Assembly: GCA_029747015.1 (NCBI GenBank)
Contig: JAKOGI010000082.1
Location: 1 to 64,000 of the forward strand
Reading direction: 5' to 3'
Length of the DNA: 64,000 nucleotides
DNA from: Carnegiea gigantea
Lineage: Eukaryota > Streptophyta > Magnoliopsida > Caryophyllales > Cactaceae
A model generated the notes under the pieces. It was given only the letters and a program-made list of their open reading frames with translations. It was not told the origin of the DNA and searched no databases. Below are positions 58,854 through 64,000 of the stretch, one piece after another. Numbering within the stretch: the first letter of the stretch is position 1; every line of letters starts with the position of its first letter. The translations under genes were made by a program, and so were the position numbers.

Positions 58854-61800
58854 ATGCAGCTCTTCTCTTCTCCATCATCATCTTCATCATCTTCACCATC
58901 AACTTCAAGTGCTTCAAAGCCCAGATTCCCATTTCCCAGAAGATCCCCCAAACACCCTCCAACAACTCGACTAATCCCCATCAAGTCCCTGCAATCCCCT
59001 CCTTCGCACCTCACGCTTCCTCCCTACACCTCCGCCAATGGCCCCTCCCCTGTTATCCAGAAGCCCGATCAGATCGCTTCGAGGAGAGAGAATCTCGAGG
59101 GTCTTCTTGTTCCGAGGCCCGTGATTCAATCGGACGGTCGAGATGATGATGAGGAGGAAGAAGAGGAGGGATCGGACGGTGCTGATGAGGAGAGAGGAAA
59201 GAGAGAGAAATCGTCGTTTGATGTGAGTTTGGAGAAGCTTGCGAAGAAATTGCCCATGTTTGAGCCGGGAAGAGGGGAAGAAGCAGGGGAAGTTAAGGAG
59301 AAGCCATTGAACATTAATTTGGATTTGGCTTTGTATAGGGCTAAAATTCTCACCCAGAAGCGTCAGTTTCAAGAAGCTGAGAAATTACTTCAGCAGGTAT
59401 TATTTATCTTTGCATTTTTCAATGTGTTTTTGATATTCTATTGTTGTATGAAAATGGGAATATATGGAGGAAAATTAAATTAAATTTGAAGTTGGAAAAT
59501 AAATAGTAAGTGACCAGGAATTTGCATGAAAGATAAAAATGATGAATAATGTTTAGTTAGTTTTAAGTATTTATATGTACTAAGATGTATGAAAAAAAAA
59601 CTTTTTTTTTTTTTAATAATTTAGTTACTTGTGTGTTTACAATTTTTTTAAAGGCTTATAGTAGGTCGCGTATTGGTGGGAACAATGGCAATTTTTTTAT
59701 GGTTGTGCGCCTTACAATTGTGGATGAGAAAACCCAATCGGTTTGTGCAATTTTGTTTATTAGGCATGCATTTGAGAGTATCAAGTGGGACGTATGAAGT
59801 GATGGAGAGTGTATGTGCTTCTTAGAGGGTCTGTGTTTAGATGTAAGGATCACCAAGATGCTGTCTTCATTGGATTTACGATCTAAATTGCGCTGCGTGT
59901 GGTTCCATCTAGTGAAGCATTTTGCTTGCGGTCCTAATTCATTGACCCATATTGAGCTCAGCTGAAACGGTTTAGAGCATTGATGGCGATCTTTGATGAT
60001 CTGGTGAGGGGCTTGATCCCTCCTGCCCTATGTTCAGTTGTGGTAACTCGCTGGATTTCTGATGTGGCCCAGCAGGATTGTGGCTTGTTAAATTTGATCT
60101 AAACCCGGTGCTGGTATGGATCTTGTGCAAAGAGTGTCTCGTGTGAGAAAGCCATTGTTCATTTTGACTAGTATATAGTATTTACTATGAGTTGTGATGT
60201 GGAATGTTGTGTCACTTTCAATTATGTTACTGTCATAGATTGTAATAATGGCATCATGGTTGTGCCTGTTTTTCCTGAAATGGCCTCCATTTAAGTGTAA
60301 GACAATGAATTTGAGACGAAGGAAGGATCATCTGGCTAGTTGCTGCTAAGTTCACTCTCTGCGTCTATTCCCTGCCCTTTTCTTTATGCAGTTAAACTAA
60401 TGTGAAGTCCATTCACAAATCTTGTGTTGACTATGTGTTTTGCCAACTTCTGAAGTGTATATACAATTGGCCTGAAGATGGAAGGCCTTATGTAGCATTG
60501 GGGAAGGTATTAAGGAAGCAATCAAGGATATCGGAAGCAAGATCAGTTTATGAGGAAGGCTCTCAGGCTACTCAGGGTGAAAATGCCTTCATCTGGCAGG
60601 TTTGTTCTTGAAGCCTAGTGCCAATTGTGTTTTTCAAACTCTTATTCACTAATGAAGTGCGATATTGAGTCAGAAACATTGCCTAGCGTATGAAGGTGAC
60701 CCGTAAATTTTGCCCATCGATCAACATTCTTATTGGCTAATGAAATGCCATGTGATTCGAAGAAGTAACGTTGTTCTCCAAATCTATGTAGTGTTGGGCT
60801 GTGTTGGAAAGTGAGATGGGAAACGTAAGGAGAGCAAGGGAGCTGTTTGATGCAGCCACAGTTGCTGACAAGAGGCACATTGGAGCCTGGCATGGATGGG
60901 CTGTGTTGGAACTGAAACAAGGAAACATCAAGAAGGCCAGAAATCTCCTTGGTAAAGCTATTAAGTACTCTGGTGGGAATGAATACGTGTACCAGACTCT
61001 TGCATTGCTCGAAGCAAAAGCTGATCGATATGAGGAAGCTCAGTACCTGTTCAGGCAGGCAACTAGGTGTAACCCAAACAGTTGTGCTAGCTGGCTTGTA
61101 AGCTCAACGCTTTCTCCTTTTTTCTCTGATGGCAAGTGATGGGAAATTCTTATTTCTTCTGATGAGTATTATCATCCTTATGGGTTTATCCTAATCTTCC
61201 CAAACAGGCCTGGGCGCAGCTAGAAATGCAGCGTGAGAACAATCGAGCTGCTCAACATCTATTTGAAGTAAGTGATCATGACAGCTTATGCTAAGAGTAC
61301 TCTTTATCTCATTTGAAGTACAGGTGTAGACACTCGATAGTTGATATGGATATAGAGAGCGGATGCTTCATTTTCTCGCTAAAAACACACTAACATTCAC
61401 AAAACGGCCGAGTTTGACACCTAGACATACCCAAGTTGGAGATTTGTAGTTGAGGCCAAATAACACTGATGGAAAGATCTATCAATGATGCCGATCATGA
61501 TGTAATGCCCATTTTGCATTGAGCATATCTTTGTGCTGATTCGTTGTTTCATACTGAATTCCAATTTGCAGAAGGCAGTCCAGGCTAGCCCCAAAAATAG
61601 GTTTGCTTGGCATGTTTGGGGACTGTTTGAGGCTAATATTGGCAGAATTGACAAAGCCAGAAAACTTCTCAAAATTGGCCATCTTGTTAATCCAAGGGAT
61701 CCTGTTCTCCTTCAGTCTCTTGCTTTGCTGCAGTACAAACATTCAACAGCAAATGTTTCCAGGGTGCTATTCAGGAGAGCCTCGGAGTTGGATCCAAGGC

Positions 61801-63523
61801 ACCAGCCTGTCTGGATGGTAAGCTAACCTATCGAGCCTCTGATGTCTAATTTGTATTCGTTAGTATTGCTAGCGTCATATCCTGACAAATAAGATGATTA
61901 AGCTGCTTTGAATTTAGGCCTGGGGATGGATGGAATGGAAGGAAGGTAATCTATCCACTGCCAGAGATCTGTACCGAAAAGTTCTTGCAATTGATTCAAC
62001 AACCGAAACTGCTGCTCGTTGCCTTCATGTAATGACCAATCTTTGCTGCTATGCCTTTGTTATTTTCAGTAGAAGATGACTGGGAATAGGACATTTAAAA
62101 CCGAAAAGACCTATTTCTGCCTGGGGCAAGTGTTGTAAAAAGTGGATATATTTAGCCTTATCCCTGCAAAATAACTGCAGGAATGTGGTTTGATTAAACC
62201 TGCATTCAGAAGTATAAACTGCATGCTGCTCCATGAAAGGAGTAGGTAACTTCAGTCCATTATAGGCCGAAGATGACATTTTGTCCTACTGCAATTCTTT
62301 TAGTCATCTAGAAAATGGACATTATTCTGCTAAGTGTACAGTCAGTTGAAGTCTAATTATTCTCCGAGGATGCTTGCCTGTGATGATGCCAGATATGTGT
62401 TCTTAGTAGACTGGAAATTGTGTAAGATAACCAAGGAAGTTGAAATCATTTGCATTGTTTGCAATTGCATATTTGCATGTGACGAATAAACTTGCGGAGG
62501 AGATCACGTCTGGATTTTCAATATTGAAATGCTCATGATATCAGAATTAGGATCCCTACAAGACTGGGGATATACAAATTCTGAATATATCGATGTGGGT
62601 GTCCTACATTGGACTTCAGGCTTGGGGTATACTGGAGCAAAGAGCTGGCAATCTGTCAGCAGCCCGGAGATTATTGAGATCCTCACTGAGCGTGAACTCA
62701 CAAAGTTATGTAACATGGATGACTTGGGCTTCTATGGAGGAAGAACTGGGAAACTCCGTGCGTGCTGAAGAAATTCGTAACCTCTATTTCGTACAGGTCG
62801 GTAACTGCTGTGGATGTTTAATTTGAATCATCTTTATCAAGTCTACACATTAGTCCTATCAACACTGACCAGTGCCCATTTTCCCGAACTCAAAATAAGC
62901 AACTGGCCCCAAACCTAGCTAAATGAGATTTATCTCACCAATATTGGTTGAATGTTGTTGAATTTATCACTCACTTGAATATGAGTAGATGAACCATGCT
63001 CAGAAGGATGGAAGTTAAGCTGGATATTCCAAAAATCCAAATCCATACCCGAAGAATCCCACATAGGCAGGCTGTGGGGATTAGATGTAGTAGCCTTGCC
63101 TTTGAATTGCTGAGCTAGATGTTCTATCAAACCATTTTGTCTTGCTTCACTCATCCTAAACTGGTGTCGTCTAATCTCTAATGATATGATCATATGCAAC
63201 AGCGCACAGAAGTGGTCGATGATGTGCCCTGGGTGACAGGTTTCTTAGACATCATTGATCCAGCTCTCGATAGGATTAAGAGGCTCCTGCACTTGGAGCA
63301 AGACTCCTTTAAGAAGCACGATTCAACAAAGAACGCAGAAGAGGCTAAGGATGAGGAGGATGAAAGCGTTCAGAGTGGGAGTGGGTTCGACTTAGATGCA
63401 TTCATCAAAGAGAAACTGTCGCTTGATCCGTCCAAGCTTGATGACCAGATGGAAAAATCGCTATCATCCATAGCAGATAGTAAGGATAGAAGGAAGTCTT
63501 GGCGCTCAGGGCGAAGATTCTGA
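58854..63523 (+). CDS. HCF107: HCF107-like chloroplast HAT-repeat RNA-binding protein
   Basis: Eight exons: 58854-59396, 60456-60599, 60792-61097, 61208-61267, 61572-61817, 61918-62028, 62620-62796, 63203-63523, giving 635 aa. All frames close with GT-AG introns. The start MQLFSSPSSSSSS opens a Ser-rich, basic N-terminus typical of a plastid transit peptide. An acidic stretch follows (DDDEEEEEEGSDG, about 98-110), then a superhelix of half-a-TPR (HAT) repeats from about 165 to 520 (for example ENAFIWQCWAVLE, HIGAWHGWAVLE, NRFAWHVWGLFE, HQPVWMAWGWMEW). A conserved C-terminal part contains RTEVVDDVPWVTGFLDIIDP. In Arabidopsis, HCF107 binds the psbH 5' leader, stabilising its RNA and enabling translation, and it affects psbB (established knowledge). 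The acceptor of exon 2 (TTCTGAAG|TGTATA) lacks a strong pyrimidine tract. Confidence 0.93.
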
Positions 63524-64000
63524 TGACTGTTTCTGTACAGTACAGTCAAGACTGTTTGAAGGCCAACAACATCTGTGTATTTGTCAGAAGGTGTAGCTGA
63601 AAGTGTCATTCAACCAGATTTGGTACTGAGAAAGTGATCTTGCCTGACAAAAGCAAATACTAGTTGCTACTGTATATAAGATTACATTCATTTATACAAA
63701 GTCTGGAGCATACGAACTTTCTTTTTGCCCTATGTCTCCCAAGTTTCCGGAAAAGGTTGCACATGGCCACTGATAGACGAAAATCCTAGTGTGGCAACTT
63801 GAATAGGGTTTGACAAAGTCCGGATGTATGATGTCGTATGCTTGACGATTAGAATTGCTGTTATGGCTATTGATTGTGAGGATGACAATCAGAAACGCTG
63901 TCATGACCATTGATTGTAATGACGAAAATTTTTGTTGAAGCTTCTTCATGTGAATTCTACACACTTTAGGTGAAGAAGAATCTGCGAATTGAAAGATTGT
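63524..64000. other. HCF107 3' UTR and downstream sequence
   Basis: Probably 3' UTR to about 63680-63700, where a TATATAAGATTACATTCATT-like A/T stretch could serve polyadenylation. The remainder shows no supported feature before the window ends. Confidence 0.5.

Noticed and set aside
58706..59146. Alternative 146-codon frame overlapping HCF107 exon 1
   Set aside because: It is a shifted reading of the Ser/Pro-rich transit peptide region; the frame at 58854 continues into the conserved HAT protein.

Overview
The window is nuclear DNA from a flowering plant, most likely a eudicot. It is AT-rich, its genes have many introns with canonical plant splice sites, and it carries an intron-containing tRNA-Tyr, a Ty1/copia element, SINEs (one of the Au type) and several families of small inverted-repeat transposons. 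I cannot name the species.

Six protein-coding genes can be rebuilt exon by exon with every reading-frame junction closing. (1) 3743-6914 (+): a secreted pectinesterase-family protein of 378 aa with a changed catalytic motif. (2) 17223-8338 (-): a PAS-domain Raf-like kinase of 702 aa in 13 exons. (3) 34807-28862 (-): a phytochrome of the B clade, 1142 aa in 4 exons. (4) 45282-38607 (-): ATP-citrate lyase subunit B, 608 aa in 16 coding exons, with an intron in the 5' UTR. (5) 52143-57099 (+): ARPC4, the 20 kDa subunit of the ARP2/3 complex, 169 aa in 8 exons; an intron-containing tRNA-Tyr(GUA) lies 207 bp upstream of its ATG. (6) 58854-63523 (+): an HCF107-like chloroplast HAT-repeat RNA-binding protein, 635 aa in 8 exons.

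Layout: 1-3742 is intergenic and rich in small transposons. The pectinesterase and the kinase converge on 6915-8337. From 17.2 to 28.8 kb is a gene-poor stretch. It holds an Au SINE, a TIR element, and a partial duplicate of the kinase gene's 3' end that was split by a degenerate copia element (21093-26648, 5-bp target duplication CTTAA). The phytochrome follows, then a gene-poor stretch with a LINE RNase H remnant (34.8-38.6 kb), ATP-citrate lyase, a repeat-rich intergenic region (46.9-51.8 kb), and finally tRNA-Tyr, ARPC4 and HCF107.

The genes are ordinary single plant genes (cell wall, light signalling, cytosolic acetyl-CoA, actin nucleation, plastid RNA stabilisation). There is no operon-like or clustered pathway. 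The most interesting content lies elsewhere. One small element family of about 150 bp leaves 9-bp target duplications, and one copy sits inside another. A set of three hAT-like elements has 8-bp duplications and CpG-rich degenerate repeats as filler. The kinase fragment was duplicated and then split. A tandem duplication in the kinase gene copied a splice donor. The phytochrome and the pectinesterase both have unusual residues next to their active-site signatures. Exon boundaries, target duplications and the LTR divergence were worked out by hand and should be confirmed by transcripts and alignment.
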